Of a stretch of 64,000 nucleotides of DNA, positions 37,025 to 45,549 are shown in pieces; positions within the stretch are counted from its first letter, which is position 1, and each line of letters starts with the position of its first letter. The position numbers and the translations under genes were made by a program. A model generated the notes under the pieces. It ran no database searches and was not told where the DNA came from. It worked only from the letters and a program-made list of their open reading frames with translations. This stretch comes from Flavobacterium macacae (lineage in GTDB: Bacteria > Bacteroidota > Bacteroidia > Flavobacteriales > Flavobacteriaceae), in NCBI RefSeq assembly GCF_003865365.1, contig NZ_RQVR01000004.1, positions 62,001-126,000 on the forward strand, in the 5' to 3' direction.

Positions 37025-37809
37025 TGGATAAGCAAGAATATATAGATTCAGGTATTTTAGAACTTTATGTTTTCGGGCAGCTTGAAGAGCCAGAATTCAG
37101 TGAAGTGGTAAGGATGTCCGAAAGCGATGCAGACATAAAAGCTGAAATTGTGTCAATTGAAAAAGCGATAATCAATTTCTCAGAAAGCGTCTCGCCTTTC
37201 CTATCGTCTGAAAATTATGAAAAAATCCGTGCGGCGTTGATGCTGAAACACGGCGTGGTGGATATGGCTCCAAAAAAATCGAACATCTTTTTATACCTCG
37301 GTTATGCCGCATCGATTTTATTGCTGATCGGCGTGGGGTATCAATATCAAAAATTACAAGAAAAAGATACGCAGATTGTAAATGTTGAAAAAGAAAGAAG
37401 TGATTTGCAAAAATCAGTTGTCGACCTGACATTGCAAAATAAGGAATCGGAAACGGCGCTTTCTGTCGTTAGAGATAACAATAATGCCGTGATTGCTTTG
37501 GCCGGACAAGAAGTTTCCCCAACCTCTTTTGCAAAAGTATATTGGAACAAAAACACAAAAGCGGTTCATATTGACGCTGCCGGCCTGCCAGAACCTCCTG
37601 AAGGAATGGTATATCAGGTTTGGGCGTTGAAATTAAATCCGCTGACGCCGACGAGCATCGGTCTATTGGATGATTTCAAAGGAAATTCAAAACGTATTTT
37701 CTCTGTTGAAAATGCCAATGATGCCGAAGCATTTGGTATTACGTTAGAACCAGCTGGCGGAAGCGTTTCTCCAACATTAGAACAACTTTACACTTTAGGA
37801 AAAGCTTAA
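37024..37809 (+). CDS. RskA-like membrane anti-sigma factor
   Basis: A 261-residue protein. An N-terminal cytoplasmic anti-sigma part (about 1-80, EYIDSGILELYVFGQL) is followed by one membrane helix (about 89-106, IFLYLGYAASILLLIGVGY), a coiled-coil segment (LQEKDTQIVNVEKERSDLQ) and a periplasmic RskA C-terminal domain (about 155-261, with YQVWALKLNPLTPTSIGLLD). It should inhibit the ECF sigma factor encoded directly upstream until an envelope signal releases it. Confidence 0.9.
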   Translation: MDKQEYIDSGILELYVFGQLEEPEFSEVVRMSESDADIKAEIVSIEKAIINFSESVSPFLSSENYEKIRAALMLKHGVVDMAPKKSNIFLYLGYAASILLLIGVGYQYQKLQEKDTQIVNVEKERSDLQKSVVDLTLQNKESETALSVVRDNNNAVIALAGQEVSPTSFAKVYWNKNTKAVHIDAAGLPEPPEGMVYQVWALKLNPLTPTSIGLLDDFKGNSKRIFSVENANDAEAFGITLEPAGGSVSPTLEQLYTLGKA

Positions 37810-37832
37810 TTTGTAATAAATTTATATCTTTA

Positions 37833-37873
37833 AGACGCCTTATATGGAATTTCATATAAGGCGTTTCTATTTT
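37833..37873 (+). terminator. Intrinsic terminator
   Basis: ACGCCTTATATG / TCATATAAGGCGT stem with a 5-nt loop and a weak T-run. Separates the anti-sigma and sirtuin genes. Confidence 0.75.
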
Positions 37874-37879
37874 TAAACT

Positions 37880-38569
37880 ATGAAAAAGAAATTAGTCATA
37901 TTATCTGGAGCCGGAATCAGTGCTGAAAGCGGCATCAAAACATTTCGCGATTCTGACGGACTTTGGGAAGGCCACGATGTTATGGAAGTTGCATCTCCCG
38001 AAGGCTGGCAAAAAAACCAGGAGCTTGTTTTAGATTTCTATAATAAAAGAAGACAGCAGCTCAAAGAAGTAAAACCAAATCGCGCACACGAAATTTTAGC
38101 TGAAATGCAAGAGGATTATGACGTGCATATCGTTACCCAAAACGTGGACGATTTACACGAACGCGCCGGAAGCAAGAAAGTGCTACATCTTCACGGCGAA
38201 TTATTAAAAGTAAGAAGCATCAAAAACCACCACTACATTTTAGATTGGAGTGAAGATGTAAATTTAGGCGATCTTGACGATAACGGCAACCAGCTTCGTC
38301 CCCACATTGTTTGGTTTGGTGAAGCAGTTCCTGCGTTAGAAGAAGCGATTCCCTTGGTGATGCAAGCTGATTATTTGGTGGTTATCGGAACTTCGTTGCA
38401 AGTTTATCCCGCCGCAGGATTGATTGATTTTGCAAAACCCGAGGCTACATTATTTTACATCGATTTGAAACCGGCTACAATTTCAAACTTAAAAAATCCA
38501 CTCGAAATTATTGTAGCAACGGCTTCCGAAGGAATGAATATTTTAAAAGAAAAGCTATCTAAAAAATAA
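37880..38569 (+). CDS. Sir2-family NAD-dependent deacylase without zinc-binding cysteines
   Basis: A 229-residue sirtuin of the CobB type that removes acyl groups from lysines using NAD. Motifs: GAGISAESGIKTFR, VTQNVDDLHERAG with catalytic His in LHLHGEL, and VIGTSLQVYPAAG. Arg and Tyr residues of the class III acyl pocket may be present (FYNKRRQQL). The protein contains no Cys at all, so the usual four-Cys zinc site of the small domain is missing and replaced by a loop (SIKNHHYILDWSED). The length is normal. Activity is expected but untested. Confidence 0.9.
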   Translation: MKKKLVILSGAGISAESGIKTFRDSDGLWEGHDVMEVASPEGWQKNQELVLDFYNKRRQQLKEVKPNRAHEILAEMQEDYDVHIVTQNVDDLHERAGSKKVLHLHGELLKVRSIKNHHYILDWSEDVNLGDLDDNGNQLRPHIVWFGEAVPALEEAIPLVMQADYLVVIGTSLQVYPAAGLIDFAKPEATLFYIDLKPATISNLKNPLEIIVATASEGMNILKEKLSKK

Positions 38570-38647
38570 GCTGTAAATTAAATGTAAAATTTGCCCTTTT
38601 TTCAAAATCGAATTGACAAATATCTTTTATACTTCGTTCATATAAAG

Positions 38648-38655
38648 TATATTTG
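38648..38655 (+). promoter_or_regulatory. Promoter -7 element (TATATTTG) of purB
   Basis: TATATTTG followed by C; it ends 24 bp before the ATG at 38680 and overlaps the in-frame TTG-like upstream codons, so the ATG at 38680 is the start. Confidence 0.6.
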
Positions 38656-38679
38656 CGTTTACTTGAACAACAACACAAA

Positions 38680-40026
38680 ATGACAACTTTAACAGAACTA
38701 AACGCTATATCGCCAATCGATGGAAGATATAGAAGCAAGACAAAATCATTATCAAATTATTTTTCAGAAGAAGCATTGATCAAATATCGTGTTTTGGTGG
38801 AAATCGAATATTTTATTTCGCTTTGCGAGATTCCGTTGCCACAACTGAAAAACATTGATGCTTCTTTATTTGAAAGTTTGAGAAATATCTACAAAAACTT
38901 CTCAACCGAAGACGCCCAGTCTATAAAAGACATTGAAAAAACAACAAACCACGATGTAAAAGCGGTGGAATATTTCATCAAAACGGCTTTTGACAATTTA
39001 GGTTTATCAGAATACAAAGAGTTCATCCACTTTGGATTAACCTCTCAAGACATCAACAATACCGCCATTCCGTTATCGACAAAAGAAGCTTTTCAAGAAG
39101 TGTATTTGAAATCTTTAATCGAGTTGACTTCAAAATTAAAAGAATTAAGTGTAGAGTGGAAAGACATTCCAATGTTGGCAAGAACACACGGACAGCCGGC
39201 TTCCCCTACTCGTTTGGGCAAAGAAATTGCGGTTTTCGTAGAACGCTTAGAAGAGCAGATGCGTTTGCTTTTCAACATTCCGTTTGCTGCTAAATTTGGT
39301 GGCGCAACCGGAAATTTCAACGCGCATCACGTTGCCTATAAAAATATTGACTGGAAAGAATTCGGAAAGAATTTTGTGGAAGGAAATCTTGGATTGCAAC
39401 ATTCCTTCCCGACGACACAAATTGAACATTATGACCATTTTGCAGCATTTTTTGATGCTTTAAAAAGAATAAATACTATCATCATTGACTTGGACAGAGA
39501 TATTTGGACGTATGTTTCAATGGATTACTTCAAGCAAAAAATTAAAGAAGGCGAAGTAGGCTCATCTGCAATGCCACACAAAGTAAACCCGATTGATTTT
39601 GAAAATTCTGAAGGAAACTTAGGAATTGCCAATGCGGTTTTCGAACATCTTTCTGCAAAACTACCTTTGTCAAGATTGCAACGTGATTTGACTGATTCAA
39701 CGGTTTTGAGAAATGTTGGCGTGCCAATCGGACATACAATCATCGGTTTTGAAGCTACGCTTAAAGGCTTGAACAAATTGCTTTTAAATGCTCCAAAATT
39801 TGCTGAAGATCTAGAAAAAAACTGGGCGGTTGTTGCCGAAGCAATCCAAACGATTTTAAGAAGAGAAGGGTATCCAAATCCGTATGAAGCTTTGAAAGGT
39901 TTGACACGAACAAATTCGGTAATGAACAAAGAATCGATTCATGAGTTTATTGGAACTTTAGATGTTTCTGACGACATCAAAAACGAGCTTTTGGTCATTA
40001 CGCCAAGTAATTATTTGGGAGTTTAA
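38680..40026 (+). CDS. purB: Adenylosuccinate lyase
   Basis: A 448-residue fumarase/aspartase-superfamily enzyme catalysing two steps of purine synthesis (SAICAR to AICAR and adenylosuccinate to AMP). The start at 38680 gives the conserved MTTLTELNAISPIDGRY. Substrate segments: TSQDINNTA, GQPASPTRLGKE, and the superfamily signature SSAMPHKVNPIDFEN with the catalytic Ser loop before it. Length matches bacterial PurB. Its own promoter and terminator flank it. Confidence 0.96.
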   Translation: MTTLTELNAISPIDGRYRSKTKSLSNYFSEEALIKYRVLVEIEYFISLCEIPLPQLKNIDASLFESLRNIYKNFSTEDAQSIKDIEKTTNHDVKAVEYFIKTAFDNLGLSEYKEFIHFGLTSQDINNTAIPLSTKEAFQEVYLKSLIELTSKLKELSVEWKDIPMLARTHGQPASPTRLGKEIAVFVERLEEQMRLLFNIPFAAKFGGATGNFNAHHVAYKNIDWKEFGKNFVEGNLGLQHSFPTTQIEHYDHFAAFFDALKRINTIIIDLDRDIWTYVSMDYFKQKIKEGEVGSSAMPHKVNPIDFENSEGNLGIANAVFEHLSAKLPLSRLQRDLTDSTVLRNVGVPIGHTIIGFEATLKGLNKLLLNAPKFAEDLEKNWAVVAEAIQTILRREGYPNPYEALKGLTRTNSVMNKESIHEFIGTLDVSDDIKNELLVITPSNYLGV

Positions 40027-40048
40027 AAACCTCAAAATAAATATAATA

Positions 40049-40093
40049 AAATCCCGAGAATGAAATTTATCTTTCATCTCGGGATTTTTTTTT
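40049..40093 (+). terminator. Intrinsic terminator of purB
   Basis: AAATCCCGAGAATGAAA / TTTCATCTCGGGATTT with a T9 run. Confidence 0.85.
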
Positions 40094-40364
40094 GAATTTG
40101 TTATTTTTTTTTCGGAAATTTAAATACCGTAACGTCTCTTAACCTTAGATTTCTGATGCTGAACTGAAGATTTAGTGCTGGCAGAAATCGACAAAGTACA
40201 CCAATAGCCCCGATTGTAGCGGAAATCCTTTTTTTTAGAAAGTGCTATTTTTTTCAAATTTAAAACAGCGCCCGAAGGAAGCTCGTTTTTAATTTAGAAA
40301 AAAAAGCGGTTTAAAAAAAGATTGTAGCGGAAAGCGGGAAATAGCTTAAAAAAAAAAATAGCAA
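40094..40364. other. Gene-free interval between purB and kefF-like gene
   Basis: 270 bp after the terminator. Apart from structured repeat copy 2 (40203-40346), no feature is supported. Confidence 0.6.
40203..40346 (+). repeat. Dispersed structured repeat, copy 2 (long form)
   Basis: The longest copy. It begins AATAGCCCCGATTG and ends AGCGGGAAATAGCT. The 14-mer GATTGTAGCGGAAA occurs near both ends (40212-40225 and 40320-40333). AATCCTTTTTTTT can pair with AAAAAAAGATT, and CCCG with CGGG. The middle (about 40240-40310) is extended relative to other copies. It stops 18 bp before the kefF-like ATG. Confidence 0.7.
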
Positions 40365-40976
40365 ATGCCTAATAAAATTCTGATCATTTTTGCACATCCA
40401 CTTTTTGAAAAGTCTGTTGCAAACAAGGCTTTGGCGAATCACATTCCTGATTCAGAAAACATTACGTTTCACGATTTGTATGAGATGTATCCTGAATTTG
40501 ATATTAATGTGAAGAAAGAGCAGGAATTGCTGAACTTGCACGATATCGTGATTTGGCACCATCCCATGTATTGGTACAGCTGTCCGCCGTTGCTGAAACA
40601 GTGGATCGATATGGTCTTGGAATATGGCTGGGCTTATGGAAAATTAGGTTTGGCGCTTCAGGATAAGATTCTTTTTCAGGTGATAACGACCGGCGGCAAT
40701 CAGGAAAATTATTGCGAGGAAGGCCGTGACCAGCATACCATTGCACAACTTTTACAGCCTTTTAAGCAGACTGCAAAGGTTTGCCGGATGCATTATTTGC
40801 CTCCGTTTGTGGTTCAAGGAACGCATCGAATGGATGAAAAAATGTTTGAGAGAAAAGGAATTGAATATAGAAATTTGCTTCAATATTTGGAAAATACAAC
40901 GGTGAATGTGAAGCAGACCCAAGGGTTTAATTACCTGAATGACTGGATAAAAACCTTAGAAAATAATGGAAAATAA
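40365..40976 (+). CDS. NAD(P)H-dependent flavin oxidoreductase (KefF/YheR-like)
   Basis: A 203-residue flavodoxin-fold quinone reductase family protein. It opens PNKILIIFAHPLFEKSVANK (FMN-binding start), with FHDLYEMYPEF, the WHHPMYWYSCPPLLKQWIDM segment that contacts flavin, and TTGGNQENYC. Members coupled to KefC regulate the potassium efflux antiporter in E. coli, and here the last 11 bp overlap the antiporter gene, so the two form one system. Reductase activity is likely. Confidence 0.9.
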   Translation: MPNKILIIFAHPLFEKSVANKALANHIPDSENITFHDLYEMYPEFDINVKKEQELLNLHDIVIWHHPMYWYSCPPLLKQWIDMVLEYGWAYGKLGLALQDKILFQVITTGGNQENYCEEGRDQHTIAQLLQPFKQTAKVCRMHYLPPFVVQGTHRMDEKMFERKGIEYRNLLQYLENTTVNVKQTQGFNYLNDWIKTLENNGK

Positions 40977-42840
40977 CTTTTTTCTTCAAGCGATAGTCTA
41001 CTTGGCGGCGGCGGTAATTTGCGTTCCGATTGCCAAGAAAATTGGCTTGAGCTCCATTTTAGGCTATTTGTTTTCAGGAATAATTATCGGTCCTTTTGTA
41101 CTGGGTTTTATCGGTTCTGAAGGCCAAGATTTGATGCATTTTGCAGAATTTGGTGTGGTAATGATGCTTTTTTTGATCGGCTTGGAATTAGATCCTTATA
41201 AGTTTTGGAAGATGCGGCGGTTCATTTTAGGAATGGGTTCGCTTCAAGTAGTCATTACTTCGCTCGTCATTTTTATTTGCTGTTCGATCATTTTTGATTG
41301 GAATTGGCAAACCGCTTTGACGATTTCACTGGCGTTGGCACTTTCTTCGACTGCCATTGTTTTGCAGACTTTAAAGGAAAAAGGGCTGTCACAGACTTCT
41401 GTCGGCCGTTCTTCTTTTGCTGTTTTGCTGTTTCAAGATATTGCCGTGATTCCAATTTTGGCGATAATTCCATTGTTAGTTTCGGGTTCGAACGTAATTC
41501 CAGATGATGATATTCACCATTCTTTAATTTCAAATTTAGACGGCTGGCTGCAGACTTTGATTGTAATTGGAACTATTGTGTCTATTTATTTTTTAGGCAA
41601 GTATATGATTGTGCCTTTGCTTCATATTGTAGCCAAAACAAGGTTGCAAGAATTGTTCACGGCTTCGGCATTGTTGCTGGTTTTATCGGTTTCTTATTTG
41701 ATTCAATTGGTGGGTTTGAGTCCGGCTTTGGGCGCTTTTATGGCAGGAGTTGTTTTGGCAAACTCTGAATTCAGGCACGAATTAGAAGGCGATATTGCTC
41801 CCTTTAAAGGATTGCTTTTAGGCTTGTTTTTTATAGGAGTCGGCGCTTCGATTAACTTTAAATTGATCATTGACAATCCCGCATTTATCTTGATTTTTGG
41901 GTTTATTCTGACAATGATTAAATTTTTTGTTTTTCTTGGAATTGGAAAATTATACAAAAAAAGAATCGACCAGAATTTTCTTTTTGCCATCGGCTTGAGC
42001 CAAGCCGGAGAATTTGGTTTTGTGATCATGAGCTTTTCGATGCAATTGAATATTATTCCGAATATGCTGGCAAACCAAATTATGGCGATTATTGCGATCA
42101 GCATGATTTCTACGCCATTTTTGCTATTGATTAATGAACGGTTGATTGATCCCTTTTTTGGAATAAAGGAAAAAAACACCAATACATACGATGAGATTAA
42201 TGAGAATAATGATGTGATTATTGCAGGTTTTGGAAATTTCGGAAGCACCATTGCACGGCTTTTGAAATCAAACAGAATTCCAGCTACGATTCTTGATATG
42301 GATTCTGATCGTGTGGATTCGTTGCGAAAAATGGGGTTTAAAGTATATTATGGCGATGCGACGCGACTGGAATTATTGAAAGCGGCGGGTTGTGAAAATG
42401 CCAAATTGTTCATTGCGGCAATTGATAATCCGACAGCGAATTTAATTGTAATTGAATTACTGCAGAAACATTTTCCGCACTTGAAAATTTTGGCTCGAGC
42501 CAGAAATAGGAATGACGCTTTTGAATTGGTCGATATGGGATTGGACAGCATTTATCGTGAAAACCTGTACAGCGCTGTTCATCTTGGCGTTGATGCCTTG
42601 GTTTTTATGGGACATCGCCGTTATTCTGCAACCCGACAAGGGCAACATTTTATCAAGCACGATGAAGAGGCTATTTTTAGATTGGCCAAAAAAAGACACG
42701 ACAAAAAAGCATTTATGATTTCGGCTTTGGAAGAAATTGAAATGCAAGAACAATTGTTTAAAACCGATTTATTTAATCAAATTGTACCTGAAGATCACGC
42801 TTGGGAAAGTGATAATTTGAAGAAAGATAACTTGCAATAA
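40966..42840 (+). CDS. CPA2 cation:proton antiporter (KefB/KefC-like)
   Basis: A 624-residue membrane protein. About 12-13 transmembrane helices span residues 5-385 (Na_H_exchanger fold; GLELDPYKFWKMRR and SQAGEFGFV motif near 345), followed by a TrkA-N NAD-binding domain (about 405-520, IIAGFGNFGSTIARLL) and a helical tail. It resembles glutathione-gated K+ efflux proteins; glutathione gating is not shown here and many Bacteroidota lack glutathione, so the ligand may differ. Overlaps the KefF-like gene by 11 bp. Confidence 0.92.
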   Translation: MENNFFLQAIVYLAAAVICVPIAKKIGLSSILGYLFSGIIIGPFVLGFIGSEGQDLMHFAEFGVVMMLFLIGLELDPYKFWKMRRFILGMGSLQVVITSLVIFICCSIIFDWNWQTALTISLALALSSTAIVLQTLKEKGLSQTSVGRSSFAVLLFQDIAVIPILAIIPLLVSGSNVIPDDDIHHSLISNLDGWLQTLIVIGTIVSIYFLGKYMIVPLLHIVAKTRLQELFTASALLLVLSVSYLIQLVGLSPALGAFMAGVVLANSEFRHELEGDIAPFKGLLLGLFFIGVGASINFKLIIDNPAFILIFGFILTMIKFFVFLGIGKLYKKRIDQNFLFAIGLSQAGEFGFVIMSFSMQLNIIPNMLANQIMAIIAISMISTPFLLLINERLIDPFFGIKEKNTNTYDEINENNDVIIAGFGNFGSTIARLLKSNRIPATILDMDSDRVDSLRKMGFKVYYGDATRLELLKAAGCENAKLFIAAIDNPTANLIVIELLQKHFPHLKILARARNRNDAFELVDMGLDSIYRENLYSAVHLGVDALVFMGHRRYSATRQGQHFIKHDEEAIFRLAKKRHDKKAFMISALEEIEMQEQLFKTDLFNQIVPEDHAWESDNLKKDNLQ

Positions 42841-42844
42841 AAAG

Positions 42845-42878
42845 AAAAGCCGAAATCTAAACAGACTTCGGCTTTTTA
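42845..42878. terminator. Bidirectional terminator
   Basis: AAAAGCCGAA / TTCGGCTTTTT stem with an imperfect inner part. Lies between convergent kefC-like and guaB genes. Confidence 0.8.
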
Positions 42879-42895
42879 TATCAATTGAAAAATTA

Positions 42896-44368
42896 TTATC
42901 TTGAATAATTCGGAGCTTCTTTTGTAATTGTCACATTATGAGGATGGCTTTCACCGATACCGCTTGCCGTAATTCTAACAAAACGCCCTGTTTCTTGTAA
43001 AGTTGCAATGTTTTTTGAACCGCAATAACCCATTCCTGCTCTTAAACCTCCGATGAATTGAAGCATGCTTTCAAAAAGTTCTCCTTTGTAAGGAACTCTT
43101 CCTACGATTCCTTCTGGAACTAATTTTTTGATATCGTCTTCCACATCTTGAAAATAACGGTCTTTTGAACCTTCTTGCATTGCTTCCACAGAACCCATTC
43201 CTCGGTAAGATTTGAATTTTCTTCCTTCAAAAATAATTGTTTCGCCTGGAGATTCTTTCGTTCCTGCTAAAAGTGAACCTAACATTACGCAGTCAGCACC
43301 CGCAGCAATCGCTTTTGGAATATCACCTGTGTAACGAATTCCACCATCAGCAATGACAGGAACTCCCGAACCTTTAATTGCCGCAGCTACTTCAAGAACA
43401 GCAGAAAATTGAGGAAAACCAACACCTGCCACAACTCTCGTCGTACAGATAGAACCAGGTCCTATTCCAACTTTTACCCCATCAGCACCATTTTCAACTA
43501 AATATTGAGCCGCTTCTGGAGTTGCAATATTTCCGACGATTACATCTAAATCCGGAAAGCTTTTCTTTACTTCTTTTAAGACATCCACCACCCCTTTTGT
43601 ATGTCCGTGAGCGGTATCAATAATTACAGCATCAACGCCGGCAGCAACCAATGCTTCCGCACGTTTTACAGCATCAGCAGTTACTCCCAAAGCTGCCGCA
43701 ACGCGAAGACGGCCAAATCGGTCTTTGTTTGCGATTGGTTTTTGAGTCAATTTAGTAATATCTCTGAAAGTAATCAATCCAACTAATTTATAGTCAGCAT
43801 TTACTACAGGAAGTTTTTCGATTTTATTTTTTTGTAGAATTCCTTCGGCTACTTCAAGTGTTGTTCCTTCGCCTGCCGTTACTAAATTTTCAGTTGTCAT
43901 TACTTCCAAAATAGAACGAGCATTATTTTTTTCGAAACGCAAATCACGATTCGTAACGATTCCTTTCAAAGTTTGATTTTCATCTACTACCGGAATTCCA
44001 CCGATGCTGAATTCTCTCATTACTTGTTTTGCATCGCCAACTGTTGCAGTCAAAGGCAAAGTTACTGGATCGATAATCATTCCAGATTCGGCTCTTTTTA
44101 CTTTTCTGACTTCAGCAGCTTGCTGTTCAATCGTCATATTTTTGTGCAAAACACCGATACCGCCTTCTTGCGCCATAGCAATTGCCATTGCACTTTCAGT
44201 AACCGTATCCATTGCCGCAGAAACAATCGGAACGTTTAATGTAATATTTCGAGAAAATTTAGATTGAATGCTAACTTCGCGCGGTAAAATTTCAGAGTAG
44301 TTTGGGATGAGCAGAACGTCATCGTAAGTAAGGCCTTCTCCGATAACTTTAGTAGTATGTGCTTTCAT
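42896..44368 (-). CDS. guaB: Inosine-5'-monophosphate dehydrogenase
   Basis: A 490-residue enzyme converting IMP to XMP with NAD, the committed step to GMP. A TIM barrel is interrupted by a CBS pair at about residues 95-210. The active-site Cys is in [17 protein letters not shown], with [20 protein letters not shown] for phosphate binding and the flap in [10 protein letters not shown]. Length fits. The promoter -7 element (TATATTTG on the minus strand) lies at 44395-44402. Confidence 0.97.
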   Translation of the reverse strand: MKAHTTKVIGEGLTYDDVLLIPNYSEILPREVSIQSKFSRNITLNVPIVSAAMDTVTESAMAIAMAQEGGIGVLHKNMTIEQQAAEVRKVKRAESGMIIDPVTLPLTATVGDAKQVMREFSIGGIPVVDENQTLKGIVTNRDLRFEKNNARSILEVMTTENLVTAGEGTTLEVAEGILQKNKIEKLPVVNADYKLVGLITFRDITKLTQKPIANKDRFGRLRVAAALGVTADAVKRAEALVAAGVDAVIIDTAHGHTKGVVDVLKEVKKSFPDLDVIVGNIATPEAAQYLVENGADGVKVGIGPGSICTTRVVAGVGFPQFSAVLEVAAAIKGSGVPVIADGGIRYTGDIPKAIAAGADCVMLGSLLAGTKESPGETIIFEGRKFKSYRGMGSVEAMQEGSKDRYFQDVEDDIKKLVPEGIVGRVPYKGELFESMLQFIGGLRAGMGYCGSKNIATLQETGRFVRITASGIGESHPHNVTITKEAPNYSR

Positions 44369-44394
44369 GTTGCAATTTGTAGTTAAATTGCGTG

Positions 44395-44402
44395 CAAATA
44401 TA
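44395..44402 (-). promoter_or_regulatory. Promoter -7 element (TATATTTG) of guaB
   Basis: Minus-strand TATATTTG followed by C, 26 bp before the guaB ATG at 44368. Confidence 0.6.
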
Positions 44403-44472
44403 ATGATTTTTAAACAAAAAAGAAAATGTTTTTATTTATTTGAATTTCAAGTACTTTAAAAGCTTTTAACTT

Positions 44473-45336
44473 TTAATGATAGGCCGTAAAAATCTTTGTG
44501 GCTTCATTATAAGCACTTTCAAAACTCATCGGACTTGTTTCTGTCGATGCTTTTTCAGCCGTAAAATAAGATAACATTTTCTCTGTAGGCATATTTCCGG
44601 TCAAATCATCTTTTGCCATCGGACAACCTCCAAAACCTTGTATTGCGCCATCAAATCTGCGGCATCCTGCTTTGTAGGCAGCATCAATTTTTTCAAACCA
44701 TTTATCTGGAGTCGTATGAAGGTGCGCTCCAAATTCTATATGTTGGTATTTAGAAATCAAATTAGAAAACAAATAATCGATGACTTCTGGCGTCGAAGAA
44801 CCAACTGTATCTGAAAGTGATAAAATTTTCACGCCCATATTTGATAGTTTTTCAGTCCACTCGCCCACGATTTCAACGTTCCAAGGATCGCCATACGGAT
44901 TTCCAAAACCCATCGAAAGATACGCTACGACTTCTTTGTCTGTCGCATTTGCAATGTCTAAAATCTCTTGCAAAGTCACCAAAGATTCCGCAATCGTCTT
45001 GTGCGTATTTCGCATCTGAAAATTCTCTGAAATCGAAAACGGATAGCCCAAATACTTAATTTCCTTGTGTTTTGAAGCAACTTCGGCTCCTTGCGTATTG
45101 GCAATAATCGCCAAGAGTTTGCTTCGAGTTTGCGACAAATCAAGTCTTGCCAGAACTTCGGCCGTATCCACCATTTGAGGAATGGCTTTTGGCGAAACAA
45201 AACTGCCGAAGTCAATGGTATCAAACCCAACCCGCAACAGCGATTGAATGTAATCCACTTTTTTTTCCGTCGGAATGAAGGTTTTAATTCCTTGCATTGC
45301 ATCCCTTGGACATTCGATAATTTTTACGTGTTCCAT
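44473..45336 (-). CDS. mvaB: Hydroxymethylglutaryl-CoA lyase
   Basis: A 287-residue TIM-barrel enzyme cleaving HMG-CoA to acetyl-CoA and acetoacetate, the last step of leucine breakdown. The start (MEHVKIIECPRDAMQGI) carries the metal-binding Glu-Cys-Pro-Arg-Asp motif, and FGAHLHTTPDKWFEKIDAAYK holds the His residues; the catalytic Cys loop reads GFGGCPMAKDDLTGN. It is transcribed divergently from satD, and the four-operator array lies between them, so it may also come under that control. Confidence 0.93.
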   Translation of the reverse strand: MEHVKIIECPRDAMQGIKTFIPTEKKVDYIQSLLRVGFDTIDFGSFVSPKAIPQMVDTAEVLARLDLSQTRSKLLAIIANTQGAEVASKHKEIKYLGYPFSISENFQMRNTHKTIAESLVTLQEILDIANATDKEVVAYLSMGFGNPYGDPWNVEIVGEWTEKLSNMGVKILSLSDTVGSSTPEVIDYLFSNLISKYQHIEFGAHLHTTPDKWFEKIDAAYKAGCRRFDGAIQGFGGCPMAKDDLTGNMPTEKMLSYFTAEKASTETSPMSFESAYNEATKIFTAYH

Positions 45337-45343
45337 AGAAATT

Positions 45344-45351
45344 CAAAGATA
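45344..45351 (-). promoter_or_regulatory. Promoter -7 element (TATCTTTG) of mvaB
   Basis: Minus-strand TATCTTTG ends only 8 bp before the mvaB ATG at 45336, so the message would be leaderless or nearly so. Confidence 0.55.
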
Positions 45352-45403
45352 GCAAAGAAATTGAATTTACGAAATCGTTTTTTTCTTTTTATTATCTATT
45401 TTA

Positions 45404-45503
45404 TTACCGAATTACGTAATTTAAATAAATATTACTTTTTTAAGTAATAAAATTAGTTATTACTTAATTTGGTAATATTATAAATTATTACGTTATTTGG
45501 TTA
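45404..45503. promoter_or_regulatory. Operator array: four TTAC-N8-GTAA sites at 28-bp period
   Basis: Sites at 45404-45419, 45432-45447, 45460-45475 and 45488-45503 each read TTAC-N8-GTAA (the last ends GTTA). Start positions are exactly 28 bp apart. Positions 3-6 of the spacer often read TTAATT-like, so a consensus of TTACkTwwTTwsGTAAT is apparent. The region lies between divergent mvaB and satD and covers the zone about 35-135 bp upstream of the satD -7 element. It most likely binds several copies of a dimeric regulator; the protein is not identified, and the SatD helix-turn-helix is the obvious candidate. Confidence 0.75.
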
Positions 45504-45537
45504 CTACTTTTTTTTAAAAACTTTTGAATTTTTAATT

Positions 45538-45545
45538 TATATTTG
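45538..45545 (+). promoter_or_regulatory. Promoter -7 element (TATATTTG) of satD
   Basis: TATATTTG ends 4 bp before the ATG at 45550. If used, the transcript would be leaderless. No -33 TTG is at the expected distance; this could reflect activator dependence. Confidence 0.45.
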
Positions 45546-45549
45546 AATT

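Noticed and set aside
45404..45503. CRISPR array
   Set aside because: The 28-bp period is too short, only half-sites are conserved and there are no spacers or cas genes; the pattern is operator-like.
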